Both the position numbers and the translations under genes were made by a program. A stretch of DNA of 51,348 nucleotides from positions 1 through 51,348 of the forward strand of contig JACRBA010000169.1 of NCBI GenBank assembly GCA_016213265.1. Reading direction: 5' to 3'. The notes under the pieces were generated by a model. That model was not told the origin of the DNA, did not search any database, and worked only from the letters and a program-made list of their open reading frames with translations. The DNA is from Burkholderiales bacterium. Lineage in GTDB: Bacteria; Pseudomonadota; Gammaproteobacteria; Burkholderiales; Burkholderiaceae_C. Below are positions 37,910 to 47,630 of the stretch, one piece after another. Within the stretch, counting starts at the first letter, position 1. Each line of letters begins with the position of its first letter.

Positions 37910-37960
37910 GCTGTTCGCATAAAATTCGATGCGACCAGCTTCTGTTGAAACGAAATGCGA
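37910..37960. promoter_or_regulatory. operator-like inverted repeats between the aminotransferase and Lrp-type genes
   Basis: TCGCAT at 37915-37920 and ATGCGA at 37929-37934 form a perfect inverted repeat with an 8-base spacer. A third copy, ATGCGA, overlaps the regulator start codon (37955-37960). The words GCTGTTCGCAT (37910-37920) and ACGAAATGCGA (37950-37960) recur in the aceA/hemerythrin intergenic region. The arrangement suits autoregulation and control of the divergent polyamine cluster. Confidence 0.5.
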
Positions 37961-38437
37961 GAGAGCCCAAAAACGCCGCAATTGGATGCGATCGACAAGC
38001 TGATCCTGTCCGAGTTGCAGGCCAACGGCAAGCTGTCGAACGTGGAGCTGGCCCAACGGGTGCATCTGTCGCCCTCGGCCTGCCTGCGGCGGGTGAAGCA
38101 GCTGGAGGAGGAGGGCGTCATCGCCCAGTACGTGGCGCTGCTCAATCCCAAGGCGATCGGGCAGCACGGCACCAGCTTCACCATCATCAACCTGGAGAAC
38201 ATGAGCAACACCTTGCTGCATGCCTTCGAGCAGGCGGTGCGCGATGAACCGCAGGTGCTGGATTGCTTCTACGTCGCCGGGTCCAACGACTACCTCATCC
38301 GCTTTTCGTACCGCGACGCCGAGGACCTCGAGCGATTCCACACCGAGGTGCTGATGCGGCTGCCGGGCGTGGAGCGGTCGAACTCGATGCTGGTGCTGCG
38401 CACGGTGAAGAAGACCACGGCGCTGCCCGTCGGCTGA
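37955..38437 (+). CDS. Lrp/AsnC-family transcriptional regulator
   Basis: This is a 160-residue DNA-binding regulator. The N-terminal winged helix-turn-helix spans about residues 12-60 (DKLILSELQANGKLSNVELA, then SPSACLRRVKQLEEEGVI). The C-terminal RAM/AsnC ligand-binding domain (about 75-150) contains VAGSNDYLIRF. Such proteins form octamers or dimers and respond to amino acids or related metabolites. Divergent placement beside the polyamine cluster makes it the natural candidate regulator. A ligand cannot be read from the sequence. Confidence 0.92.
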   Translation: MRESPKTPQLDAIDKLILSELQANGKLSNVELAQRVHLSPSACLRRVKQLEEEGVIAQYVALLNPKAIGQHGTSFTIINLENMSNTLLHAFEQAVRDEPQVLDCFYVAGSNDYLIRFSYRDAEDLERFHTEVLMRLPGVERSNSMLVLRTVKKTTALPVG

Positions 38438-38480
38438 CGGGCGGGCGCCGCCTGGCGCCGTGGGCGGCCGTGCGGGGGCG

Positions 38481-38993
38481 TCAGTGGCCCGCGGCGGCGT
38501 GGCGCTGGCGCAGGGCCTCGGGGTACACGACGGTCTCTTCCAGGGCGATGTGATCGCGGTAGAGCTCCGCGAACACCTCGGCCGCCTGGCGAAGCGCGTC
38601 CATGTCGACCCCGCCGATGCCGTGCGCAATGGCGTCCAGGTGGGGGCGCATCTCCAGCCAGTCCTGCTCCAGCCAGCCATGGTCCTGCTGCAGGCGGCGC
38701 ACATGCTGCACCAGATCCACGTCGGCGCAGGCCAGCAGGTCGGGGAAGACGCTGCGTTCTTCCTCGGCATGGTGCTCGCGGCCATGGGTGTCGATGAAAT
38801 GGATCAGCGAACGCACGATCGCCCGCCGGTCCAGCGTGGCGCCGTTCTCGTCGATGTCGCGCAGCAACTGCTGCAGCTCGTCCACGGCCAACAGGAGGTC
38901 ATGGTGGGTGCGCTGCAGCGAGTCCATGGGCGGCAGGGCAGGCACCTGGCGGCGCGGCGCACGGGTCGGGGGCACGAGGACGGTGGTCGGCAT
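38481..38993 (-). CDS. hemerythrin HHE-domain protein
   Basis: This is a 170-residue soluble protein with the four-helix hemerythrin-type di-iron fold. Candidate metal ligands occur in RTHHDLL, DTHGREHHAEEE, QQDHGWLE and YRDHIALEE, in the order usual for the family. It may bind oxygen, nitric oxide or iron, or protect Fe-S proteins. A Pro/Arg-rich N-terminal stretch of about 20 residues precedes the domain. The ATG at 38993 was chosen at the last plausible start before the domain; the open frame upstream has no support. It converges with the Lrp-type gene. Confidence 0.85.
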   Translation of the reverse strand: MPTTVLVPPTRAPRRQVPALPPMDSLQRTHHDLLLAVDELQQLLRDIDENGATLDRRAIVRSLIHFIDTHGREHHAEEERSVFPDLLACADVDLVQHVRRLQQDHGWLEQDWLEMRPHLDAIAHGIGGVDMDALRQAAEVFAELYRDHIALEETVVYPEALRQRHAAAGH

Positions 38994-39105
38994 GGTGCTT
39001 TCCTTGGCGCCCGGAAGGGGCTGCGGCCGATTCTTCGAGTGCCGGGCGCCGCGGGTGTTGCGTTGTATCAAGGGGGAGGCTGGCCACTTCCGGATCACGG
39101 AAAGA

Positions 39106-39186
39106 GCTGTTCGCATTGTGAAATCTGGGCGTGCGGCAGCGCAGCAATCTTTTTCATGACGAAATGCGACGTTTCGCAAAGCGAAA
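39106..39186. promoter_or_regulatory. operator-like region shared with the Lrp-type promoter
   Basis: The 332-base gap between the hemerythrin and aceA starts holds GCTGTTCGCAT (39106-39116) and ACGAAATGCGA (39159-39169), both identical to words in the Lrp-type promoter. The second copy runs into overlapping inverted repeats, TGCGA-CGTT-TCGCA (39165-39178) and TTTCGC-AAA-GCGAAA (39172-39186). The region is visibly AT-richer than the flanking genes, as expected for a control region serving two divergent genes. Confidence 0.5.
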
Positions 39187-39227
39187 AGAGGTCGCTAAGT
39201 TATTGAATATACACAAAAAGAAAATTG

Positions 39228-39250
39228 GTCTTATATAAGACATAAGTCTT
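39228..39250. promoter_or_regulatory. palindromic operator candidate upstream of aceA
   Basis: GTCTTATATAAGAC (39228-39241) is a perfect 14-base palindrome. Its right arm pairs again with GTCTT at 39246-39250 across ATAA, giving two overlapping inverted repeats. It lies 76 bases upstream of the aceA ATG, where a promoter would be expected. I recall similar sites near TCA-cycle genes in related bacteria, but I cannot name the regulator. Confidence 0.5.
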
Positions 39251-39325
39251 CTCACGGGCCGCGGGTGGTCGTACGCTTGAGCCCGACAACGCTTTCCTTT
39301 TGTGTCCCTCTGCAGGAGAACCTCC

Positions 39326-40624
<1,299 letters not shown>

Positions 40625-40674
40625 TCGCAGGTGTCGCCGGCCGCCCGTCGACCGGTGCATGCCGCACACGGACA

Positions 40675-40700
40675 AGCGGGCCCCTCGGGGCCCGCTTTTT
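40675..40700 (+). terminator. intrinsic terminator after aceA
   Basis: AGCGGGCCCC-TC-GGGGCCCGCT is a perfect 10-pair hairpin (40675-40696) followed by a run of Ts to 40700. It lies 51 bases after the aceA stop and 15 bases before the end of the convergent alcohol dehydrogenase gene. It probably also blocks readthrough from that side, although the T-run favours the plus strand. Confidence 0.85.
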
Positions 40701-40714
40701 CCTTGGGGCGACGA

Positions 40715-41863
40715 CTATAAGGACGCGGCGAGCATGGCGCGGTAGTCGTCAGCCGTGGCCAGCCGCGGGTTCGTCTTGTGGCAATGGTCGGCCAGGGCGC
40801 CCGCGATGACGCGGTCGAAGATCGACTCGTCCACGCCCAGGTCACGCAGCCCGCGGGGCAGGCCCAGCCGGGCGTTCAGCGCGCGGATGGCCTCGGCCAC
40901 CTCGGTGCCCCGGTCGTCGCAGCCGGGCAGCCCCATGGCGTGGGCCATGCGCTGCAGCCGCTGTTCGCGGCGCATGCTGTCGGCCTGCGCATTGAATTGC
41001 ACCACCGCGGGCAGGAACAGCGCGTTGAGCGTGCCGTGGTGCAGGCGCGGATTGACGCCACCCAGGCTGTGGCTGAGCGAATGCACACAGCCCAGGCCCT
41101 TCTGGAAGGCCATGGCGCCTTGCATGCTGGCGCTCATCATGTGCCAGCGGGCGTCGCGGTCCTGGCCGTCGCGCGTGGCGCGTTCGATGTGGGCCCAGCC
41201 GCGGGCCAGTCCGTCCAGCGCGATGCCGTCGGCCGGCGGGTTCACCGCGTGCGCCATGAAGGTTTCCATGCAGTGCGCGATGGCGTCCATGCCGGTGGCG
41301 GCGGTCAGCGCGGGCGGCAGGCCCAGCGTGAGCTCCGGGTCCAGCAGCGCGGCCTTGGGCATCAGGTGCCAGCTGTGGAAACCCAGCTTGCGGCCGTCGT
41401 CGACGATGAGGATGGCACCGCGGGCCACCTCGCTGCCGGTGCCGGCGGTGGTGGGCACGGCGATCAGCGGTGCCACGGCGGGCGTGATGCGGTCGCTGCC
41501 GCCCAGGATGGTGGCGTAGGTGGTGAGCGGGCCCGGGTGGGTGGCGGCAATGGCCACCCCCTTGGCCAGGTCGATGGCCGAGCCGCCGCCCACGGCGACC
41601 AGGCCATCGCAGCGCTGCTCCGCGTAGAGCGCCGTGGCGGCGCGCACGGCCGCCTCGGTGGGGTTGGGCGGTGTGGCATCGAACACGGCATGAGGCAGAT
41701 CGCCGAGCGCGGCCTCGGCCTGGGCCAGCACGCCGGCCGCGCGCACACCGGCATCGGTGACGACCAGGGGGCGCTGGATGCCGATGCGCGCGCACTCCTG
41801 GGGCAGCAGGCGCACCGCGCCGAAGTCGATGTCGATCTGGGTCAGGTACTGGATGCGGGCCAT
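40715..41863 (-). CDS. iron-containing alcohol dehydrogenase family protein
   Basis: This is a 382-residue type III alcohol dehydrogenase. The dinucleotide motif is VGGGSAIDLAK (about 91-101). Metal ligands fit Asp193 and His197 in GMDAIAHC, His261 in GCVHSLSH and a His near 275. The TTAGTGSE block is intact. These enzymes act on various alcohols, aldehydes or hydroxy acids, and the substrate here is unknown. The ATG at 41863 (MARIQYLTQ) is chosen because homology-type sequence begins there. It is divergent from the alpha/beta hydrolase gene. Confidence 0.87.
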   Translation of the reverse strand: MARIQYLTQIDIDFGAVRLLPQECARIGIQRPLVVTDAGVRAAGVLAQAEAALGDLPHAVFDATPPNPTEAAVRAATALYAEQRCDGLVAVGGGSAIDLAKGVAIAATHPGPLTTYATILGGSDRITPAVAPLIAVPTTAGTGSEVARGAILIVDDGRKLGFHSWHLMPKAALLDPELTLGLPPALTAATGMDAIAHCMETFMAHAVNPPADGIALDGLARGWAHIERATRDGQDRDARWHMMSASMQGAMAFQKGLGCVHSLSHSLGGVNPRLHHGTLNALFLPAVVQFNAQADSMRREQRLQRMAHAMGLPGCDDRGTEVAEAIRALNARLGLPRGLRDLGVDESIFDRVIAGALADHCHKTNPRLATADDYRAMLAASL

Positions 41864-42002
41864 GGTGTCGTGCGCAGTGGTGTCGTGCGGAGAGCGGACG
41901 GCAAGCGGGGGAGCGGATGAGCCAGTATGCTCGGCGCCCAGCCTGCCACCAACGAGGGTCACCCTGAGTCCCGAACGCGACACGCACCTGCTCACGCCCG
42001 CC

Positions 42003-42932
42003 ATGGCGGGCCTGCTGGAGCGCATCCACCGCGCGCGCCGCACGGCGCTGCACCACCTGCCGCCGGAGGCGGCGCGCCGTGCCTACGAAGCCGCCGCGGA
42101 GATCCTCGAGCCGCCGCGGGCGACGCTTGCGCGGGTGGAGGACCTGGCCGTGCCCGTGGCGCCCGGCGTTGCCCTGCCGGCGCGGCTGTACGCCCCGTCC
42201 GCCGCGTCGCTGCCGGTGCTGCTGTACCTGCACGGCGGCGGCTTCGTCATCGGCGGCATCGAGACGCACGACAGCCTGTGCCGGCAGCTGGCCCGGCGCA
42301 GCGGGGCGGCCGTGCTGTCGCTGGCGTACCGGCTGGCGCCGGAGCACCGCTTTCCCACGGCGGTGGAGGACTGCTTCGCCGCGCTGCGCTGGCTGGCCGC
42401 TGAGGGCGCGGCGCAGCGGGGCCTGGACGCCACGCGCCTGGCGGTGGGCGGGGACAGCGCCGGCGGCACGCTGGCCGCGGTGTGCGCGCTGATGGCGCGC
42501 GACGCGCAGGTACCGCTGGCCCTGCAGCTGCTCATCACGCCGGGCACCACGGCGCACGCCGACACGGCCTCGCACCGGCTGTTCGCCAACGGCTTCCTGC
42601 TGGACGCCGACGCGATCGCGTGGTTCTTCGACCACTACATCGACCGCCACCACCGGCACGACTGGCGATTCGCGCCCCTGAACGCGCCGGACGTCGATGG
42701 CGTCGCGCCCGCCTGCGTGCTGCTGGCCGAGTGCGACCCACTGGTGGACGAGGGGCTCGCCTATGCCGACCGGCTGCGCGCTGCGGGCGTGCCGGTGACA
42801 CTGGAGCTGTACCGTGGGCTGACCCACGATTTCATCAAGATGGGCCGCGCGCTCAAGGAGGCCGGCCACGCGCAGGCTGCGGCCGCCGCCGCGCTGCGCG
42901 CCGCCTGGGGACTGGAGGACCTGTCCGCATGA
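42003..42932 (+). CDS. alpha/beta hydrolase (hormone-sensitive-lipase-like esterase)
   Basis: This esterase has 309 residues from the ATG at 42003. The oxyanion motif is YLHGGGFVIGG and the nucleophile elbow is GGDSAGG. The acid lies in AECDPLVDE and the catalytic His in GLTHDF, giving a complete class IV esterase triad. The start is uncertain: the frame is open further upstream without an ATG, and a weak alternative start may add 10-15 residues. The end overlaps the next gene as ATGA, so the two are coupled. Confidence 0.82.
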   Translation: MAGLLERIHRARRTALHHLPPEAARRAYEAAAEILEPPRATLARVEDLAVPVAPGVALPARLYAPSAASLPVLLYLHGGGFVIGGIETHDSLCRQLARRSGAAVLSLAYRLAPEHRFPTAVEDCFAALRWLAAEGAAQRGLDATRLAVGGDSAGGTLAAVCALMARDAQVPLALQLLITPGTTAHADTASHRLFANGFLLDADAIAWFFDHYIDRHHRHDWRFAPLNAPDVDGVAPACVLLAECDPLVDEGLAYADRLRAAGVPVTLELYRGLTHDFIKMGRALKEAGHAQAAAAAALRAAWGLEDLSA

Positions 42933-43786
42933 ACCGAGCCGATTTCCGCTTCCTCGAACGCCTGCGCGTGCGCTGGGCCGAGGTCGACATGCAGAAGATC
43001 GTCTTCAACGGCCACTACCTGATGTACGTGGACACCGCCGTGGCCGGCTACTGGCGGGCGCTGGCGTTGCCCTACGAGGAGACCATGCAGCACCTGGGTG
43101 GCGACCTCTTCGTGCGCAAGGCATCGCTCGAGTACCTCGGCCCGGCGGTGTACGACGATGTGCTGGACATCGGCATCCGCTGCGAGCGGGTGGGCACGTC
43201 CTCGCTGCTGTTCCAGGCCGGCGTGTTCCGGGCCGAGCAGCTGCTCGTCGGCGGCGAGCTGGTCTACGTGTTCGCCGATCCCGTCGCCCGGCGGCCGCTG
43301 CCCGTGCCGCAGGAGCTGCGCCAGACGCTCACGGGCTTCGAATCCGGCGAATCGATGGTGGACGTGCGGGTGGCCGATTGGCAGGCCCTTGGCGTGGACG
43401 CCGGCGCCATCCGTGGCGAGGTGTTCGTGCAGGAACAGCAGATCCCGGCCGACATGGAGTGGGACGCGGCCGACGCCAGCTGTGTGCATGCAGTGGCCTA
43501 CAACCGCCTCGGCATGGCGGTGGGCACCGGGCGGCTGCTGGAGCATGTGCCGGGCGTGGCCAAGATCGGCCGCATGGCGGTGCGCCGTGCGCTGCGCGGC
43601 AGCCGCGTGGGGCGCGCGGTGCTGGAGGCGCTGATGCAGGCCGCACGCCAGCGCGGCGACCGCGAGGTGCTGCTGCACGCGCAGATGACGGCGGAGCCCT
43701 TCTACCGCCGCGCGGGCTTCCAGCAGCGCGGGCCGGTGTTCGAAGAAGCCGGCATCGCGCACGTGGAGATGGTGCGGGCCCTCTGA
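42929..43786 (+). CDS. fusion of acyl-CoA thioesterase (hot-dog) and GNAT acetyltransferase
   Basis: This is a 285-residue two-domain protein. Residues about 8-135 are a YbgC/FadM-type hot-dog thioesterase, with RVRWAEVDMQKIVFNGHYL covering the catalytic acid and the active-site loop. Residues about 140-285 are an ElaA-like GNAT acyltransferase, with motif A in IGRMAVRRALRGSRVGRAV and the terminal EPFYRRAGFQ. The first domain would release acyl groups from CoA and the second would transfer one from CoA to an amine. Fusions of this type occur in Burkholderiales, but I know of no assigned function. It overlaps the esterase gene, suggesting a shared substrate chain. Confidence 0.85.
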   Translation: MNRADFRFLERLRVRWAEVDMQKIVFNGHYLMYVDTAVAGYWRALALPYEETMQHLGGDLFVRKASLEYLGPAVYDDVLDIGIRCERVGTSSLLFQAGVFRAEQLLVGGELVYVFADPVARRPLPVPQELRQTLTGFESGESMVDVRVADWQALGVDAGAIRGEVFVQEQQIPADMEWDAADASCVHAVAYNRLGMAVGTGRLLEHVPGVAKIGRMAVRRALRGSRVGRAVLEALMQAARQRGDREVLLHAQMTAEPFYRRAGFQQRGPVFEEAGIAHVEMVRAL

Positions 43787-43818
43787 GCGTCCGACGGCCG
43801 GCCGGCGGGCTCGACCCG

Positions 43819-44637
43819 TCAGGCCGGCGGCCAGTCCGTCACCGTGGCACGCCGCAGCAGGGCCGGCTCGCCGTCGGGCGTGAAGCTGCGTTCCCACACA
43901 TGGGTCGTCCACTGCCGGCCCGTGCGCTCGGTCACCACCACCGTGGAACACCGGGTGCCGTAGCGGCCGTCCGGCGATGCGATGAAGGCGCTGGACAACC
44001 AGCGCTCCCGCTCGCGCGGCAGCCCCGTGTCGGGCAGGTCCTCGTCGGCGGCCGGCGTGCGGTCGGCCAGGAGCGCGAACAGGCGGCCGGCCAGGTCGTC
44101 CACCACGGTGTCCGTGCCGCAGGACTTCAGCAGCTGCACCACGCCGCCGCGCAGGCGCTGCACCTTGGGCCAGGGCGCTTCCGGCGACGCGGCATTGCTG
44201 ACGACCGTCACGCCATGGTCGAGCCGACGCGCGCTGGCCACCACGTTGCTGGCCCAGAAGCACTCGCGACGCTGGAAATCGGCCGCCACCAGGTTGAACG
44301 GCGCATGGCCGGACAAGGCGACCTGGGTCCAGAAGCGGTCGGCGGGCTGCGTGGTGCCCAGCCAGGCCGGCACGATGCCGCCGCGCGAGGGCCCGTCGGT
44401 CACCGCGGCGCCGGGCTGGCGCACGTTGGTCACGATGGCCAGGCGGCCACTGCGCGACAGCCCCATCCAGGTGCCGCCGGCCTGGCGGTCGCGGCCGCCC
44501 AGGATGGGCTGGCTGTGTCCCTCCGGCGTCCACCAGTCCAGCGGGTCGGCCGGGCGCTCGAAGAACTCGTCGCGGTTGGCGGCCACCACCAGGGGGAAGC
44601 GCAGGCTGACGTCCAGCGCGATGGCAGCTAGGCACAT
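43819..44637 (-). CDS. NRDE (TANGO2-like) family protein
   Basis: This is a 272-residue member of the NRDE family, starting MCLAAIALD with the signature NRDEFFERP near residue 21. The nucleophile-like Cys2 and the NRDE motif resemble N-terminal nucleophile hydrolases. Eukaryotic TANGO2 is linked to Golgi or heme/lipid handling, and the bacterial function is not known. The start overlaps the DUF4936 stop by ten bases, and the gene converges with the fusion gene after 32 bases. Confidence 0.82.
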   Translation of the reverse strand: MCLAAIALDVSLRFPLVVAANRDEFFERPADPLDWWTPEGHSQPILGGRDRQAGGTWMGLSRSGRLAIVTNVRQPGAAVTDGPSRGGIVPAWLGTTQPADRFWTQVALSGHAPFNLVAADFQRRECFWASNVVASARRLDHGVTVVSNAASPEAPWPKVQRLRGGVVQLLKSCGTDTVVDDLAGRLFALLADRTPAADEDLPDTGLPRERERWLSSAFIASPDGRYGTRCSTVVVTERTGRQWTTHVWERSFTPDGEPALLRRATVTDWPPA

Positions 44638-44972
44638 GGGTCGAACACCTCGGCGTGGCGCTCGCCGATGAGCCACGGCGCTACGTGCGGGGCCACCGTG
44701 GCGGCGATGGCGGCGCGTACCGTGTCGTCGGACAGGCCGGGTGCAGGCGCTTCGCTGCCGTAGCACTCCATCAGCGTCAACTCCGAGGACGCCGCCGCCG
44801 TGTCCGCCCGCTGCATCACGCGGGCCCACAGGCCGGGACACTGCACGCGCAGCTCGGCCTGGGCCGACCGCAGCGCGGCCAGCACCTCGTCGCGACGGGC
44901 GGCGGGCACGCGGTAGTAGATGAACCAGCGCCGGCCCGGCGGCAGCGCGGCGGGCGGCCGCTCAGCTGGCAT
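44628..44972 (-). CDS. DUF4936-like small protein
   Basis: This is a 114-residue soluble protein with the core WFIYYRVPAARRDEVLAALR and an ending GERHAEVFDPCA. It resembles the DUF4936 family, found mainly in Burkholderiales next to ygfZ; its function is unknown. The ATG at 44972 (MPAERPPAAL) is used; an in-frame upstream codon would lie inside ygfZ. It overlaps ygfZ by 11 bases and the NRDE gene by ten, forming a tight operon. Confidence 0.78.
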   Translation of the reverse strand: MPAERPPAALPPGRRWFIYYRVPAARRDEVLAALRSAQAELRVQCPGLWARVMQRADTAAASSELTLMECYGSEAPAPGLSDDTVRAAIAATVAPHVAPWLIGERHAEVFDPCA

Positions 44973-45924
44973 CCGCCGGCAGCGGGTAGGGCAGGGCGTG
45001 CAGTGCCAGCGGCGGTCCATCCGCCGCCCCCAGGTGGACTGCGCCGGGCTGGCCCGCCAGGGCGATCTTCACCTCCGCCAGCGCCAGCTGTCCGCCATCG
45101 GGCGCCCGGCCCGCCAGGGCCACCATGCCGGCCGGCTGGCCGGGGTCGGCGTCGTGGAAGACCTCCTGGCCGGGTTGCAGGGCGGGCTCGGCAGCCGGCG
45201 ACCCGAGCAGCACCGCGCGCCGCTTCAGCGTGCCGCGGTACTGGCTGCGCGCCACCACTTCCTGCCCCGGGTAGCAGCCCTTCTGGAAGTTCACGCCGCC
45301 CACCAGCTCCAGGTTCACCATCTGCGGCACGAACTGGTCCGCGGTGGACGCGACGATGCGCGCCACACCGCTGGCGACCTCCAGCCCGCGCCAGGCGTCG
45401 AGCGAGAGCTCCGGGGCGTCAGGCGGCAGGCTGCCCGCGGGGGCGCAGCGCAGGGCGCGCGCCACGCCCGCGGCGGGCGGCAGCTGGATGTGCTGGGCGC
45501 CGTCCCCGGCCGGGGCCACGGCCCACGGCGTGCCGGTAGACCCTGCGCCCGTGCCCGCCAGGCCCCACAGCGCCAGCTCGCTGCTGGCATCGCTGAGCTT
45601 GCACTTGGCGCGCAGCACGAACATGGACAGCCGCTTCAACGTGGCGGGCAGCAGATCGGCGGAACACGCCAGCAGGAACTGCTGCGGCTGGGGCGACCAG
45701 ATGATGAACGTGGCCAGCAGCCTCCCCTTGGGCGAGCAGTAGCCCGCCAGCGTGGCGCGCCCCGGCGGCAGCAGGACCACGTCCGCGGTGAGCTGCCCTT
45801 GCAGGAAGCTGGCCGCGGCGGCCCCTTCGGCGCGGATCACGCCCCAGTCGGTCAGGCGCACGGCGCCTTGTGCATCGGCCGCCGCCAGCGGGGCGGCATG
45901 GTCCAGGAGGTCGGCATCGCTCAT
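44962..45924 (-). CDS. ygfZ: folate-binding Fe-S cluster repair protein YgfZ
   Basis: This is a 320-residue GcvT-like protein. The family signature is KGCYPGQE at 215-222, with the conserved Cys217. It uses tetrahydrofolate to support assembly or repair of certain iron-sulfur enzymes. The N-terminal region holds the first folate-binding lobe (SFLQGQLTADV). It is divergent from mltG with 60 bases between the starts, an order I recall in many Burkholderiales. Confidence 0.93.
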   Translation of the reverse strand: MSDADLLDHAAPLAAADAQGAVRLTDWGVIRAEGAAAASFLQGQLTADVVLLPPGRATLAGYCSPKGRLLATFIIWSPQPQQFLLACSADLLPATLKRLSMFVLRAKCKLSDASSELALWGLAGTGAGSTGTPWAVAPAGDGAQHIQLPPAAGVARALRCAPAGSLPPDAPELSLDAWRGLEVASGVARIVASTADQFVPQMVNLELVGGVNFQKGCYPGQEVVARSQYRGTLKRRAVLLGSPAAEPALQPGQEVFHDADPGQPAGMVALAGRAPDGGQLALAEVKIALAGQPGAVHLGAADGPPLALHALPYPLPADAS

Positions 45925-45984
45925 GGGCGCGGATTATCATCGCCGCCCTATGTGTCAGGTGCTCGCAGGGCCAACGGTGCTCGC

Positions 45985-46995
45985 ATGGTGAACCGGTGGC
46001 TGTGGCGGCTCGTGGCCGTGGTCGTGCTGCTGGCGGCGGCCGCCGCCGGCGCGGTGGTGTGGTGGCTCGGCCGCCCGCTGGCGCTGGCCGGCGCGCGCGT
46101 GGAGGTGTCCATCGAGCCCGGCACGCCGCCGCGCGAGGTGGCCCGCCTGTGGGTGGCCGCGGGCGTGCAGACCTCCCCCGAGTGGCTCTACCAGTGGTTC
46201 CGATGGTCGGGTGATGCGCGCCGCATCCGCGCCGGCAGCTACGAGATCGAGGCCGGCACCACGCCCAGGGCGCTGCTGGACAAGATGGTGCGCGGTGACG
46301 AGACGCTGGAGACCGTGCGCCTGATCGAAGGCTGGACGTTCCGTCAGGTGCGCCAGGCGCTGGCCACGGCGCCGCACCTCAAGCCGACCATCACGGCGCT
46401 GAGCGACGCGCAGGTGGCCGCGGCGATCGGACTGCCCGTGCCGTCGGTCGAGGGGCGGCTGTTCCCGGACACCTACGCCTACAGCCGTGGCGTGAGCGAC
46501 GTGACGGTGCTGCGCCGGGCCATGCACGCCATGCAGCGCAGGCTCGACGCCGCCTGGGCGACCCGTGCCGACGGCCTGCCTCTGGCCACGCCGGACGAGG
46601 CGCTGGTGCTGGCGTCCATCGTGGAGAAGGAAACCGGCAGCCCGGCCGACCGCAGCCGCATCGCAGGCGTCTTCACCAACCGCCTGCGCATCGGCATGCC
46701 GCTGCAGAGCGACCCCACCGTGATCTACGGCCTCGGCGCTGCCTTCGACGGCAACCTGCGCCGCGCCGACCTGGTGGCCGACACGCCATGGAACACCTAC
46801 ACCCGGGCGGGCCTGCCGCCCACGCCCATTGCGATGCCGGGGCGGGCCTCGCTGCAGGCGGTGATGCAACCCGAGGCGACGCGCGCGCTGTACTTCGTTG
46901 CGCGCGGCGACGGCTCGGGCGGCAGTGTCTTCTCCGACAACCTGGCCGACCATAATCGTGCGGTGAACGAGCATCAGAAAGGCCCGCGCCGGTGA
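45985..46995 (+). CDS. mltG: endolytic transglycosylase MltG
   Basis: This is a 336-residue membrane-bound enzyme that cuts nascent peptidoglycan and probably terminates glycan strand growth. One hydrophobic helix (about 8-28) is followed by a LysM-like domain and the YceG domain, with [10 protein letters not shown] and the catalytic glutamate in [10 protein letters not shown] (near 214). [10 protein letters not shown] near the C-terminal third is also typical. The ATG at 45985 (MVNRWLWRL) begins at the basic edge of the anchor. The end overlaps tmk by four bases. Confidence 0.95.
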   Translation: MVNRWLWRLVAVVVLLAAAAAGAVVWWLGRPLALAGARVEVSIEPGTPPREVARLWVAAGVQTSPEWLYQWFRWSGDARRIRAGSYEIEAGTTPRALLDKMVRGDETLETVRLIEGWTFRQVRQALATAPHLKPTITALSDAQVAAAIGLPVPSVEGRLFPDTYAYSRGVSDVTVLRRAMHAMQRRLDAAWATRADGLPLATPDEALVLASIVEKETGSPADRSRIAGVFTNRLRIGMPLQSDPTVIYGLGAAFDGNLRRADLVADTPWNTYTRAGLPPTPIAMPGRASLQAVMQPEATRALYFVARGDGSGGSVFSDNLADHNRAVNEHQKGPRR

Positions 46996-47630
46996 GCCCC
47001 ACGAACCGCGGCCGATTCATCACCTTCGAAGGCATCGACGGCGCCGGCAAGACCACGCACATCGAGGCGGTCGCCGAGGCCCTGCGCCAGCGTGGCCATC
47101 ACCTGCTGCTCACCCGCGAGCCGGGCGGCACACCGCTGGCCGAACGGCTGCGGGAGCTGTTCCTGCACGAGCCCATGGATGCACTGACCGAGGCGCTGCT
47201 GGTCTTCGCGGGCCGGCGCGACCACCTGCTCACCCGCATCGAGCCGGCGCTGGCGGCGGGCACGACCGTGCTGTGCGACCGCTTCACCGACGCCACCTTC
47301 GCCTACCAGGGCGCCGGCCGCGGGTTCGACCTGGACGTGCTGTCCACGCTGGAGCGGTGGGTGCAGCAGGGCCGCCAGCCGGACCTGACGCTGTGGTTCG
47401 ACCTGCCGCCCGAGGTGGCCGCACGGCGCCGCGCCGCCAGCCGCGGGCAGGCCGACCGCCTCGAGCGCGAGGAGCAGGCGTTCTTCGAGCGGGTGAGGGC
47501 GGGTTATGCCGCCCGGCATGCGGCCTGCGCCGCACGAGTGGTGCGCATCGATGCCGATCACACCGTGGACGAGGTGGCCGCCCAGGTGCGGCAGGCGCTG
47601 ACCCGCTTCCTGGAGCGCGCCGATGCATGA
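46992..47630 (+). CDS. tmk: thymidylate kinase
   Basis: This is a 212-residue nucleoside monophosphate kinase that makes dTDP. The P-loop is GIDGAGKT at 14-21, the DRF motif lies in [17 protein letters not shown], and the lid region is Arg-rich ([15 protein letters not shown]). The GTG start overlaps the mltG stop (GTGA), and the end overlaps holB by eight bases. The sequence is intact. Confidence 0.97.
   Translation: MSPTNRGRFITFEGIDGAGKTTHIEAVAEALRQRGHHLLLTREPGGTPLAERLRELFLHEPMDALTEALLVFAGRRDHLLTRIEPALAAGTTVLCDRFTDATFAYQGAGRGFDLDVLSTLERWVQQGRQPDLTLWFDLPPEVAARRRAASRGQADRLEREEQAFFERVRAGYAARHAACAARVVRIDADHTVDEVAAQVRQALTRFLERADA

Noticed and set aside
39164..39238. 24-codon micro-frame starting in the shared ACGAAATGCGA word upstream of aceA
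   Set aside because: No ribosome-binding site, and it overlaps operator-like palindromes; the coincidence with the regulator start codon is noted but not enough for a gene.
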